From Microbacterium sp. SORGH_AS_1204 (GTDB lineage Bacteria; Actinomycetota; Actinomycetes; Actinomycetales; Microbacteriaceae): a DNA stretch of 64,000 nt. The position numbers and the translations under genes are program-made. Each line of letters opens with the position of its first letter. Position 1 is the first letter of the stretch. This document shows positions 20,048 to 28,598 of the stretch, one piece after another. Location of the stretch: positions 310,001-374,000 of the forward strand of contig NZ_JAUTBD010000001.1 in NCBI RefSeq assembly GCF_030818935.1, read 5' to 3'. The notes beneath the pieces were generated by a model. That model saw nothing but the letters and a program-made list of their open reading frames with translations, was not told the DNA's origin and did no database searches.

Positions 20048-20947
20048 TCAGTCGTTGCGACGCTCGGGGGCGACCGCGCGGATGACGGCGGAGTCGTCGT
20101 TCGAGCCGAGGCCCTGCGAGCGACCGGTGAGGTAGAGCTGCTCGGCGGCGGCCGCGATGGGGGTGGGCAGACCCACGCGGCGCGCGGCGTCTCCGACGAT
20201 CCCCATGTCCTTCACGAAGATGTCGAGCGCGCTCAGCACCTCGGCGCCCTCTTCGTCGTAGGCCTGCAGCATGCGGGGCCCGCGGTTGCCGAGCATGAAC
20301 GACGCGGCGGCGCCGCCCATGAGCGCCTCGAGGGTCTTCTCGGGGTCGAGCCCGAGGGCGTCGGCCAGGGCGAGGGCCTCCCCGGCCGCGGCGATGTGCA
20401 CGCCGCAGAGCAGCTGATTGACCGTCTTGAGCGCCTGACCGTCTCCGGGGTTGTCGCCCACCACGGTCAGGGTGGATGCCAGCAGCTCCAGCACCGGCGC
20501 CGCCTTCGCGCGCGCGGCGGGGGACGCGCCCACGACGATCAGCAGGTCGCCCTGACCCGCGCGGACGGGGCCGCCCGACAGCGGCGCGTCGACGAGGTCG
20601 ACGCCGAGCTCGGCGAGGCGGTCGGCGACGGGGCGGATGCCGGAGGTGCCGACGGTGCTGGTGAGGATGACGACCGAGCCCGGACGCAGGGCGGTGGCGA
20701 TCCCGTTCTCGCCGAAGAGCACGTCGTCGAGCTGGTACTGGTCGCGCACGGCCAGCAGCACGGCGTCGGCTTCGGCCACCGCGTCAGCGGCAGAGGGGAA
20801 GGCGATGACGCCGTGCTCCTCGGCGAGCGAGAGGCGGGCGGGGGCGATGTCGAAGCCGTGGACGCGGAGTCCGGTGGCCAGGCGCGTGGCCATGGGAAGA
20901 CCCATGGCGCCCAGGCCCAGGACGGCGACGGTGGAGGTGGTGGTCAT
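20048..20947 (-). CDS. ltnD: L-threonate dehydrogenase-like NAD(P)-dependent oxidoreductase
   Basis: A 299-residue beta-hydroxyacid dehydrogenase. The cofactor motif is GLGAMGLPMATRL, the substrate motif is DAPLSGGPVRAGQGDL and the catalytic Lys lies in QALKTVNQLL. Together with a DUF1537 kinase this gives the known route threonate to 2-oxo-tetronate to 2-oxo-tetronate-4-phosphate. The aldolase and isomerase that usually complete the route are not next to it. It is 37 bp from the permease and 31 bp from the kinase in one operon. 3-hydroxyisobutyrate dehydrogenase is the alternative name; context favours threonate. Confidence 0.82.
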   Translation of the reverse strand: MTTTSTVAVLGLGAMGLPMATRLATGLRVHGFDIAPARLSLAEEHGVIAFPSAADAVAEADAVLLAVRDQYQLDDVLFGENGIATALRPGSVVILTSTVGTSGIRPVADRLAELGVDLVDAPLSGGPVRAGQGDLLIVVGASPAARAKAAPVLELLASTLTVVGDNPGDGQALKTVNQLLCGVHIAAAGEALALADALGLDPEKTLEALMGGAAASFMLGNRGPRMLQAYDEEGAEVLSALDIFVKDMGIVGDAARRVGLPTPIAAAAEQLYLTGRSQGLGSNDDSAVIRAVAPERRND

Positions 20948-20978
20948 GGCGTAGCTCCTTTGCGATGCGGGACGGATG

Positions 20979-22418
20979 TCAGCGGTCGGCGGTGGCCGCG
21001 GGGGTTCGGGTGAGGGTGGAGACGACGTGGGCGAGCGCGTCGTCGTCGCCGACGTTGCCCGCGAAGACGACGTACGGAACGCCCACGGCGGGGCCGTCGA
21101 CGGGCTCCCAGAGCGAGATGATGCCGGGCAGCATCGGCCCGAGCACCGTCGCGCGGCGCATCGAGAGGCCGCGGGCGGCCACGTCGCTCGAGGTGATCCC
21201 GCCCTTGGCGACGACGAAACGCGGGCGGGTCTGCGCCACGACGTCTTGCACGATCTGCACGACGGCCGACGAGACGGTGCGCGCGATCTCGAGGCTGGCG
21301 TCGGCGTCGGCCGCGACGGTGACGGTGCGGGAGGTGCTGACCACGACGTCGCCGTCGTCGAGGGCGGCGGCCACGTCGGCTGCGGTCTGCCGCAGGTAGG
21401 CGGGGGCGCCCGTCGGGTCGAGCACTCGCGCGACGTCGATCTCGATGTCGGTGATGTCGGAGTGCACCGCCCGCAGCCGCGTGAGCTGGCGGGTGGTGAC
21501 GGCGACGTGCGAACCGACGACGATCAGACCGCCACGCTGGGCACCGCCGTCGGGAAAGGCCTCCGCGGTGGTGAGCGGGGCGCGTTGCTCCGCACCGATG
21601 CGCGCGCGCACGAACGGCGGTCCCACGCGTGACAGCAGGTTCTTCCCCCGTCGACGCGCCTCGATCAGTCCCAATGACAGCAGGCGCAGATCGTCTTCTG
21701 TCACGACGTCGCACACGATGGGCGTGCGGTCTTCGGCATCCTGGATCGCGTCGGCGACCGCTTCGGCCCCCGCTCGCACGATCGACAGGTCGATCACGAT
21801 GACGGATGCCGCGGGGTGACGGCCGTCGGACTTCTCGGCGACCCATTCGGCGAGGTCGGAGCTGGAGTAGCCGAAGGTGGCGTCGCGGGCGAACTCGGTC
21901 TCGCCGATGGGGCGGAGCTCGTCGCCTTCGCGCATGTAGTGGACGCCGCCGATGGTGACACGGCCGGCGTCGGGGAACGCGGGGACGATCAGCACGCCGT
22001 CGATGGGGGCGCCGCCGGCGGCGACGATGGTCTCGGCGAGCGTGTCGGTCTCGAGCGGGAAGTGCCCGCGCAGGGTCGAGTCTCCGCGGCTGACGAACTC
22101 GACGTCGACGCCCGCCTCGCGCGCGGCGGCGAGGGCGTTCGCCGCGACCTCGCGGTTGCGGGTGCGGGCGTCGGCCTCGCCCAGGCTGCGGGCGTTGGTC
22201 AGCACGTAGACGGCCGGAGCGTCGGTCGCGAAGACCGCGGCGAAGTCGGTGGCATCCCAGGCGGTGAGGACGGGGAGGTCTGCGACCGACTGGGTTCCCG
22301 TCGGGTCGTCATCGAGCACCACCAGGCGCGAACCGAGGGCGGCGGACGCCGAGCGGACCTCGTCGGCTGCGACGGCCAGTGGCGCGGGAAAACCCCGCAG
22401 AGCGTGCGCTTCGATCAT
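20979..22418 (-). CDS. Four-carbon acid sugar kinase (DUF1537 family)
   Basis: A 479-residue kinase of the OtnK/LtnK/DtnK group. The N-terminal domain opens with RLVVLDDDPTGTQSVADLPVL, and the C-terminal nucleotide-binding domain has VVAKGGITSSDVAARGL and VVFAGNVGDDDALAHVV. It phosphorylates a four-carbon sugar acid using ATP. Start 22418 follows GAAGGAG by seven bases; a start at 22442 would place the ribosome site inside the gene. It is the first gene of the operon, directly behind the TTGGCA/TATGAT promoter. Confidence 0.88.
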   Translation of the reverse strand: MIEAHALRGFPAPLAVAADEVRSASAALGSRLVVLDDDPTGTQSVADLPVLTAWDATDFAAVFATDAPAVYVLTNARSLGEADARTRNREVAANALAAAREAGVDVEFVSRGDSTLRGHFPLETDTLAETIVAAGGAPIDGVLIVPAFPDAGRVTIGGVHYMREGDELRPIGETEFARDATFGYSSSDLAEWVAEKSDGRHPAASVIVIDLSIVRAGAEAVADAIQDAEDRTPIVCDVVTEDDLRLLSLGLIEARRRGKNLLSRVGPPFVRARIGAEQRAPLTTAEAFPDGGAQRGGLIVVGSHVAVTTRQLTRLRAVHSDITDIEIDVARVLDPTGAPAYLRQTAADVAAALDDGDVVVSTSRTVTVAADADASLEIARTVSSAVVQIVQDVVAQTRPRFVVAKGGITSSDVAARGLSMRRATVLGPMLPGIISLWEPVDGPAVGVPYVVFAGNVGDDDALAHVVSTLTRTPAATADR

Positions 22419-22457
22419 CGTCTCACTCCTTCGTGCGGACATAAGCTGTTAGCCGTC

Positions 22458-22490
22458 AGCCATCATATGGCTTTGGTTTCGCCATGCCAA
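22458..22490 (-). promoter_or_regulatory. Promoter of the four-carbon acid sugar operon with operator over the -10
   Basis: On the minus strand TTGGCA (22490-22485) and TATGAT (22467-22462) are separated by exactly 17 bases, a near-consensus sigma-70 type promoter. The palindrome AGCCATCATATGGCT (22458-22472) covers the -10 hexamer, which fits repression by a dimeric regulator; the FCD protein at 17802-18500 is the obvious candidate. Confidence 0.7.
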
Positions 22491-22548
22491 GAGTTTTCGC
22501 AGGACCGACTGTTCCTGAACGACGAGCGTGGCCGCCAGACTGAGCCCC

Positions 22549-23424
22549 ATGAGCGAACACGTCGTGCGGGTCCAGGATCTTCGCAAGACCTACCGCGGGG
22601 GCCTCGAGGCCCTGCGCGGGGTGAGCTTCGACATCGGCCGGGGCGAGACGTTCGCGCTGCTCGGGCCCAACGGCGCCGGCAAGAGCACCGTCATCGAGAT
22701 CCTCGAGGGCTACCGCGACCGCACGAGCGGCGAGGTGAGCGTGCTCGGGGTCGACCCGCACCGCGGGGGCCTCGACTGGAAGGCGCGCCTGGGCATCGTG
22801 CTGCAGAACACCGGCGAGGCGCCGACGGCGTCCGTGCGAGAGCTGCTCGCGCACTTCGCTTCGTTCTACCCGCGTTCGCGCGACGTCGACGAGGTGATCG
22901 CCGCGGTGGGGTTGAGCGAGAAGGCGAAGGTGTCCGTGCGGAAGCTCTCGGGCGGACAGCGCCGCCGGGTCGACGTCGCACTGGGGATCATCGGCCGGCC
23001 CGAACTGCTGTTCCTCGACGAGCCCACGACCGGTTTCGACCCGGAGGTGAGGCGGCATTTCTGGGACCTGATCCGGCAGCTCCAGGCCGAAGGGACGACG
23101 ATCCTGCTGACCACCCACTATCTCGACGAGGCCGCCGAGCTCGCGGAGCGCGCCGCGATCATCGTCGCCGGCGAGGTGGCATCCGTGGGACCCATCGACG
23201 ACCTGGGCGGCCCCGCCGCGCGCGTGCCGATCGTGCGGTGGCGCGAGGGAGACGCGATGCACGAGGAGCGCACCGACGACCCCGGCGCTCTCGTCGCCGG
23301 CCTCTACGCCCGCGGTGGCGAACCCGACCGCCTCGAAGTGGTGCGCCCGAGCCTCGAAGACGTGTACCTGTCGTTCCTCGGCGACGAAGCGCGGCGCGTG
23401 ACCGAGGCCGGGAACGCCGCGTGA
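22549..23424 (+). CDS. ABC exporter ATP-binding protein
   Basis: About 291 residues. Walker A is GPNGAGKST, the signature is LSGGQRRRVD, Walker B is LLFLDEPTTGFD, and the switch is LLTTHYLDEA. The layout is that of drug or antibiotic exporters of the DrrA/CcmA type. ATG 22549 is chosen over GTG 22528, neither with a strong ribosome site. It overlaps the permease gene by GTGA, so the two form one exporter. The substrate is not readable. Confidence 0.92.
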   Translation: MSEHVVRVQDLRKTYRGGLEALRGVSFDIGRGETFALLGPNGAGKSTVIEILEGYRDRTSGEVSVLGVDPHRGGLDWKARLGIVLQNTGEAPTASVRELLAHFASFYPRSRDVDEVIAAVGLSEKAKVSVRKLSGGQRRRVDVALGIIGRPELLFLDEPTTGFDPEVRRHFWDLIRQLQAEGTTILLTTHYLDEAAELAERAAIIVAGEVASVGPIDDLGGPAARVPIVRWREGDAMHEERTDDPGALVAGLYARGGEPDRLEVVRPSLEDVYLSFLGDEARRVTEAGNAA

Positions 23425-24224
23425 GCCGCGTGCTGCGGCTCGGCGCCGCGCGCATCGCGTTCGAGGTGCGCTCGTACTTCCGTCAGGGCGACTCGGTGTT
23501 CTTCACGTTTCTGTTCCCCGTGATGATCCTGCTGATCTTCGCCGTCGCCTTCGACGCGCAGACGTTCGGCCCTCCCGGGGAAGAAGTGGATGCCGCGCAG
23601 TTCTACCTCCCCGCGATGCTCGCCGCCGGCGTGCTGCTGTCGGGCCTGCAGAACATGTCGATCGACATCGCAATGGAGCGCAGTGACGGCACGCTCAAGC
23701 GCCTCGGCGGCACGCCCCTGAGCCCCGTGTCGTACTTCATCGGCAAGCTCGGACAGGTGCTCATCACCGGGTTTCTGCAGTCGGTGCTGCTCATCGTCGT
23801 CGCCGCGGTGTTCTTCGGGGTGCCGCTGCCGACCGAGCCCGAGCGTTGGCTCACCTTCGCGTGGGTGTTCGTGCTCGGCGTCACCACCTGCGCGATCCTC
23901 GGCATCGGTCTGTCGGCGCTGCCGCGCACCGGTCGCAGCGCCACCGGTGTCGTCATCCCGATCGTGCTGCTGCTGCAGTTCATCTCGGGCGTCTATATCA
24001 ACTTCGCGGCCCTCCCCGACTGGTTGCAGGACTTCGCGAGCATCTTCCCGCTGAAGTGGCTGGCGCAGGGTTTCCGATCGGTGTTCCTGCCCGAGAGCTT
24101 CGCGGATGCCGAGCCCTCGGGGTCGTGGGACCACCCCCTCATCCTGCTCGTGACGGCGCTGTGGCTGGTGGTGGGTCTCGCGCTGGTGCGCGTGACGTTC
24201 CGCTGGATCCGCAAGGACGCGTGA
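23421..24224 (+). CDS. ABC-2 type exporter permease
   Basis: About 267 residues starting GTG 23421 (MSRVLRLGAARIAFEV). Six hydrophobic segments are visible, beginning VFFTFLFPVMILLIFAVAF. The ABC2 motif region LKRLGGTPLSPVSYFIGKL, and a final helix before RVTFRWIRKDA, complete the fold. It pairs with the ATPase encoded upstream and overlaps it by 4 nt. Repeats follow downstream. Confidence 0.9.
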   Translation: MSRVLRLGAARIAFEVRSYFRQGDSVFFTFLFPVMILLIFAVAFDAQTFGPPGEEVDAAQFYLPAMLAAGVLLSGLQNMSIDIAMERSDGTLKRLGGTPLSPVSYFIGKLGQVLITGFLQSVLLIVVAAVFFGVPLPTEPERWLTFAWVFVLGVTTCAILGIGLSALPRTGRSATGVVIPIVLLLQFISGVYINFAALPDWLQDFASIFPLKWLAQGFRSVFLPESFADAEPSGSWDHPLILLVTALWLVVGLALVRVTFRWIRKDA

Positions 24225-24241
24225 GCGGGCCTCTCCCCGCC

Positions 24242-24592
24242 GCGTGAGGGGTCTTCGCGCGCATGGGGGGTCTTCGCGCGCGTGAGGGGTCTTCGAGCGC
24301 GTGAGGGGTCAAGAAGTGTCGCTTGAGGCGCTTCTGGGCGACACATTCTGACTCCTCACGCGGGGAGGGGGGATGCCGGCTTCGGCGCGTGCCCCCGTCT
24401 GCGCGCGCGGGTCTTCGAGCGCGTGAGGGGTCGAGAAGTGTCGCTTCAGGCGCTTGGGGGCGACACATTCTGACCCCTCGCGCGGGGCGCGGGATGCCGC
24501 GGCGTTCGAGCGCGTGCCGCGCTTCCGGCACGTGAGGGGTCAAGGAGTGTCGCTTCGTGCGCTTCTGGGCGACAGAAACTGACCCCTCGCGC
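24242..24592. repeat. Cluster of three 63-bp palindromes (copies 2-4) and three half-arm repeats
   Basis: Complete elements lie at 24299-24361, 24421-24483 and 24530-24592, each with GTGAGGGGTC, seven unpaired bases, GTCGC, a 15-base loop, GCGAC, seven unpaired bases and GACYCCTCRCGC. Before them the arm start GCGTGAGGGGTCTTCG is repeated at 24242, 24261 and 24280 with a 19-bp period that runs into copy 2. This 429-bp gap between the ABC permease and the aldo/keto reductase contains no gene. Confidence 0.88.
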
Positions 24593-24653
24593 GGAGAGGA
24601 GGGGGAGCGGATGCCACGGCCCCGGTGTCGGTGGCCAGGGTTAGCGTGGAGGG

Positions 24654-25667
24654 ATGGTCGGTTATCGCTACCTCGGAAACAGTGGATTCAAGATCTCGGA
24701 GATCAGCCTCGGCAACTGGGTGACCCACGGCTCGCAGGTCGGTGACGACGCCGCGATCGCGACGGTGCACGCCGCGCTCGATGCGGGCATCACGACGTTC
24801 GACACCGCCGACACCTACGCCAACACGGCGGCGGAGACCGTACTCGGAAAGGCCCTCGAGGGGCAGCGGCGGGAGTCGCTCGAGATCTTCACGAAGGTGT
24901 ATTTCCCCACCGGTCCCAAGGGTCCGAACGACACCGGGCTCAGCCGCAAGCACATCATGGACTCCATCAACGGCTCGCTGAAGCGCCTCGGCACCGACTA
25001 CGTCGACCTCTACCAGGCCCACCGGTTCGACTACGAGACGCCCCTCGAAGAGACGTTCCAGGCGTTCGCCGATGTCGTGCGGCAGGGTAAGGCTCTCTAC
25101 ATCGGCGTGTCGGAATGGACGGCCGAGCAGCTGCGAGACGGACATGCGCTGGCGAAGCAGCTCGGCATCCAGCTCATCTCGAACCAGCCGCAGTACTCGA
25201 TGCTGTGGCGCGTGATCGAGGGCAAGGTCGTGCCGACCAGCGAAGAGCTCGGCATCTCGCAGATCGTCTGGTCGCCGATGGCGCAGGGCGTGCTCAGCGG
25301 CAAGTACCTGCCCGGTCAGCCGGTGCCCGAGGGATCGCGCGCGACTGACGAGAAGAGCGGCGCCACCTTCATCAAGCGGTTCCTCAACGACGACACCCTC
25401 GAGGCCGTGCAGCGGCTCAAGCCCATCGCCGACGAGGCGGGGCTCGGCATGCCGCAGCTCGCGATCGCGTGGGTCCTGCAGAACCCCAACATCGCCGCCG
25501 CCCTCGTGGGCGCCTCGCGCCCCGAGCAGCTGGCCGACACCGTGAAGGCCTCGGGTGTGACCCTCGACGCCGACACCCTCGCCGCCATCGACGACGCCCT
25601 CGGCGACGCGGTCTTCTCCGACCCCGACAACACGTACGAGGTGTCGCCGAAGCAGCGCCTGGTCTGA
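24654..25667 (+). CDS. Aldo/keto reductase (voltage-gated K+ channel beta-subunit-like)
   Basis: A 337-residue TIM-barrel NADPH reductase. The tetrad is visible: Asp and Tyr in FDTADTYANTAAETVLG, Lys in EIFTKVYF and His in LYQAHRFDY. The NADPH-binding C-terminal segment is ALVGASRPEQLADTVKAS. The N terminus YRYLGNSGFKISEISLGNW is that of the KCNAB/YghZ subgroup, which reduces aldehydes such as methylglyoxal. It is a single-gene unit between two repeat-bearing gaps. Confidence 0.92.
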   Translation: MVGYRYLGNSGFKISEISLGNWVTHGSQVGDDAAIATVHAALDAGITTFDTADTYANTAAETVLGKALEGQRRESLEIFTKVYFPTGPKGPNDTGLSRKHIMDSINGSLKRLGTDYVDLYQAHRFDYETPLEETFQAFADVVRQGKALYIGVSEWTAEQLRDGHALAKQLGIQLISNQPQYSMLWRVIEGKVVPTSEELGISQIVWSPMAQGVLSGKYLPGQPVPEGSRATDEKSGATFIKRFLNDDTLEAVQRLKPIADEAGLGMPQLAIAWVLQNPNIAAALVGASRPEQLADTVKASGVTLDADTLAAIDDALGDAVFSDPDNTYEVSPKQRLV

Positions 25668-26057
25668 CGCGGACGGCTGAGCGGGTCGGACGTTCGCGTC
25701 TGGCTCGCTTTCGCGTGCGGGGCGCTGCGGGGCGCGGCGCTGCGTCCGGCGCTCGGCGCCCGGCCCCGGCCCGTTCGGGCCGCGAGATGACTCGATGTGC
25801 GCGAGATCACACGCTATTCGCCGCAATCGTGTGTGATCTCGGGTGGAACGTGTGATCTCGCCGGGCGATCCGGGCGGGCGGCGGTCCCGGCGGCGGTGCG
25901 CTGGTGCGGGGCGTGCGCGATCCGGGCGGGCGGCGGCCCGGGCGGTGATGCGCGGGTGCGGCGGCGCGGAGCGCGGCCGCCAGAGCCCGGGCGGGCGCTG
26001 GGCCGTGCCTCAGGCCCCGCTCAGGTGCGGGCAGGGAGCGGGTCGTACCCTGTGCGA
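25668..26057. other. Gap with a 13-bp-arm inverted repeat and a third arm
   Basis: These 390 bases have no gene. GCGAGATCACACG at 25801-25813 pairs with CGTGTGATCTCGC at 25849-25861, and a third, imperfect arm CGTGTGTGATCTCG lies between them (about 25827-25841). The rest is GC-rich text with repeats of CGATCCGGGCGGGCGGCG near 25864 and 25918. The start region of the DUF4407 gene follows. Confidence 0.7.
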
Positions 26058-27689
26058 ATGTCCTTTTCCGCTCACCGGCCCGGCCGCTTCGGTTCCGACG
26101 GCCGCATCGAGTTCACGACGGACGAGGAACGCGAGCAGTATCTCGACGACATCCTCGCCGCGCAGAACGCGGCGAAACCCGAGACCGCCGCTCACGATCA
26201 CACCGCCGAGCCCTGGCGTGCCCCCTCCACTGGCGACGAGCCGCGCGACCCGTTCCTGGACGACGACCCCCTCTCGTCCGACCGCGATGAGACCGCGGTG
26301 CTCGACCGCGACGAGACCGCCGTGCTCGACCGCGAAACCGAGGCCCCGGCTCCCGAGGCCGAGAGCGACGTCGAACCCGAGAAGGTTCCGCCCGCAACGC
26401 CCGCCCCCGCGGCATCCGAGCCCCGTCCGACGCGGCTCCGCCGGCACGACCCCCGTCGCCCGAGCCTCTCGCTCGTCCGTCGCATGGCCGTGCTCGGCGG
26501 TGCCGACAATGACGTGCTCGACGAGGTGCCTGAAGAGGTGCCGCGCTTCGTGCAGATGTTCCTCGTGCTGGCGGGTACGGCGCTCGTCTCGGCGCTGTCG
26601 ATGATGTTCGCGCTGCTGACCGGCGTGCGCGTCAGTATCTTCTTGGCGATTCCGCTCGCGCTCGTGTGGGGTCTGATCATCTTCAACCTCGACCGCTTCC
26701 TCACCTCGACGATGCGCTCGACCAAGAACCTCTTCCGGCTGCTCGGCCTCGCCCTGCCGCGCGTGATCATGGCCGCGCTGATCGGCGTCGTGGTGGCCGA
26801 GCCGCTCGTGCTGCAGATCTTCCAGAACGACATCGTGCGCGAGGTCAACTCCACCAACGTCACCCAGGCGCTGAGCGATCAGGATGCCGTCACCAGCGGC
26901 CCCGAGAAGCAGGCGCTCGACGCGGCGACGGCGCAGGTCTCGGCGCTCGAGAACCAGGCGGCGACCGGCATCGTGACCGGAACGTCGTCGACCTCGGCGG
27001 AGTCCGCCGCCGCCCAGCAGACCGTGGATCAGCTCACGCAGCAGCTCGCCGCGCAGCAGACCGTGATCGACCAGGCGCGGGCGGTGTACCAGTGCGAGCT
27101 CACGGGTCAGGGCGCGGGAACCGTCCCGGGCTGCACCGGTCTCGCCGGCAGCGGCGCGAGCTCCGACGCCGCGCAGGCGCAGCTGCAGCAGGCGCAGTCG
27201 GCGTACGACTCGCTGTCGACGCAGCTGCAGCAGGCGCAGTCGACCCTCGCGGCCGCGAACACCGCGGGCGCGGCGGCGGCGGCATCCACCGCCGACGCCA
27301 ACAAGCAGCAGGCGCAGGATCAGCTTCCCGCAGCGCGCGCGCAGTACGAGTCGGCGCTCGCGGCATACAACGCGCGCGCGGAGTCCGTCGCCGACGGCAA
27401 CGCGGGAGCCGTGGGCCTGCTGAGTCAGATCACGGCGCTCGAACGATTGTCGGATCGCGAGCCGGTGCTGCGGTGGGCGCACTACTTGATCGCCGCGTTG
27501 TTCTTCATGATCGAGCTGCTGCCCGTGCTCGTGAAGGTGCTGACCGGGTTCGGCGGCCCGTCGCTGTACGAGAAGGCCGAGAAGATGCGCGGCCAGATCG
27601 CCCTCGACCGGGTCACGGCCCGCACGTACCGCAAGCGCGCCGACATCATCGCCGACGAGGCGAACAAGGTCCCCGCCGCGGTGACCTGA
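26058..27689 (+). CDS. DUF4407 membrane protein with long coiled coil
   Basis: A 543-residue protein. The first 150 residues are acidic and disordered, with a repeated DRDETAVLD. Then come two or three helices of the DUF4407 domain (VQMFLVLAGTALVSALSMMFALLTG, IFLAIPLALVWGLIIFNLDRF, IMAALIGVVVAEPLVL), a Gln/Ala-rich coiled coil of about 180 residues with a Cys pair (YQCELTGQGAGTVPGC), and a last helix before MRGQIALDRVTARTYRKRADI. Its function is unknown; the layout suggests a membrane scaffold. ATG 26058 begins the coherent reading; the stop overlaps the NUDIX start as TGATG. Confidence 0.82.
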   Translation: MSFSAHRPGRFGSDGRIEFTTDEEREQYLDDILAAQNAAKPETAAHDHTAEPWRAPSTGDEPRDPFLDDDPLSSDRDETAVLDRDETAVLDRETEAPAPEAESDVEPEKVPPATPAPAASEPRPTRLRRHDPRRPSLSLVRRMAVLGGADNDVLDEVPEEVPRFVQMFLVLAGTALVSALSMMFALLTGVRVSIFLAIPLALVWGLIIFNLDRFLTSTMRSTKNLFRLLGLALPRVIMAALIGVVVAEPLVLQIFQNDIVREVNSTNVTQALSDQDAVTSGPEKQALDAATAQVSALENQAATGIVTGTSSTSAESAAAQQTVDQLTQQLAAQQTVIDQARAVYQCELTGQGAGTVPGCTGLAGSGASSDAAQAQLQQAQSAYDSLSTQLQQAQSTLAAANTAGAAAAASTADANKQQAQDQLPAARAQYESALAAYNARAESVADGNAGAVGLLSQITALERLSDREPVLRWAHYLIAALFFMIELLPVLVKVLTGFGGPSLYEKAEKMRGQIALDRVTARTYRKRADIIADEANKVPAAVT

Positions 27690-28165
27690 TGGTCGTGTGG
27701 AGCGCGGGACTCCTGCTGTACCGGCTGGCGCCGGAACCGCAGGTGTTCCTCGCGCACATGGGCGGGCCGTTCTGGGCCGCGAAGGACGCCGGCGCGTGGT
27801 CGATCCCGAAGGGCGAGTACGACCCCGACGGCGAGGGGGCGCTGGATGCCGCCCGCCGCGAGTTCCGCGAGGAACTCGGCGTCGAGCCGCCCGAGGTCGA
27901 ATGGGCGGAGCTCGGCACCTTCGCGTACTTGTCGGGCAAGAAGGTGGTCGTGTTCGCGGGCGACGGCGCCGCGTTCACGGCATCCGGGTTCGTGTTCGGG
28001 GAGTTCGAGATGCAGTGGCCGCCGCGTTCGGGTCGCATGGCGTCGTTTCCCGAGGTTGACCGCGCCGAGTGGATGAGCTTGGATGCCGCTCGCGACGCGC
28101 TCGTGAAGGGCCAGCGTCCCGCGATCGATGCGCTGGCTGTCGCGCTGGAGGCTCTCCCCGGCTGA
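27689..28165 (+). CDS. NUDIX hydrolase
   Basis: A 158-residue pyrophosphohydrolase. The Nudix box is readable as G-x6-E-x7-REFREELGV around residues 38-60, slightly longer than the standard spacing before the first Glu. The opening VVWSAGLLLYRL and FLAHMGGPFWAAKDAGAWSIPKGEY match the group annotated as NUDIX domain-containing DNA mismatch repair or housecleaning proteins. It is translationally coupled to the DUF4407 gene through TGATG. The substrate is unknown. Confidence 0.9.
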   Translation: MVVWSAGLLLYRLAPEPQVFLAHMGGPFWAAKDAGAWSIPKGEYDPDGEGALDAARREFREELGVEPPEVEWAELGTFAYLSGKKVVVFAGDGAAFTASGFVFGEFEMQWPPRSGRMASFPEVDRAEWMSLDAARDALVKGQRPAIDALAVALEALPG

Positions 28166-28232
28166 TCCGCCCCCGGCTCTGCGGCGCGTGCCGGTGCGGG
28201 CGCGGCGCCGCGCGGCGCGGGTCGCCGGGTGC

Positions 28233-28480
28233 GTGCACAACGCAGGAGAATCGGCGGCGGTGCGGGGGGCGATGCCGCGTGTTTCCGGGGGTGGGCGGTG
28301 CCGCGGGTGCGATTGTTCCTGCGTTGTGCACGGGCGCGGGGGTCGGGCTGCACGCACGGTGTCGGCGCGGGCGCGGCGCGGCCCGAGGCGCATGCACGAC
28401 TCAGGAGTATCCGGGGCGGTGCCTCGTGTTTCCGGGGGTGGGCGGTGCCGCCGGTGTGATCGTTCCTGCGCTGTGCACGG
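28233..28480. repeat. Two tandem inverted-repeat units, period 146 bp
   Basis: GTGCACAACGCAGGA at 28233 pairs with TCCTGCGTTGTGCAC ending 28331. A diverged copy runs from GCATGCACGACTCAGGA (about 28389) to TCCTGCGCTGTGCAC (about 28479). The interior GTGTTTCCGGGGGTGGGCGG is identical in both copies 146 bp apart. They occupy the 433-bp gap between the NUDIX gene and the convergent quinone reductase, which has no gene. Further on, CGCGACAGCCCGCGCCCGGG is repeated at about 28510 and 28572. Confidence 0.85.
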
Positions 28481-28598
28481 GCGCGGGGGTCGGGCTGCAC
28501 GCGCGGTGCACGCGACAGCCCGCGCCCGGGCCGCGCTCACGGGCGCGACAGCGGGCTGCACAGGCCGGTGCGCGCGACAGCCCGCGCCCGGGCCGCGC

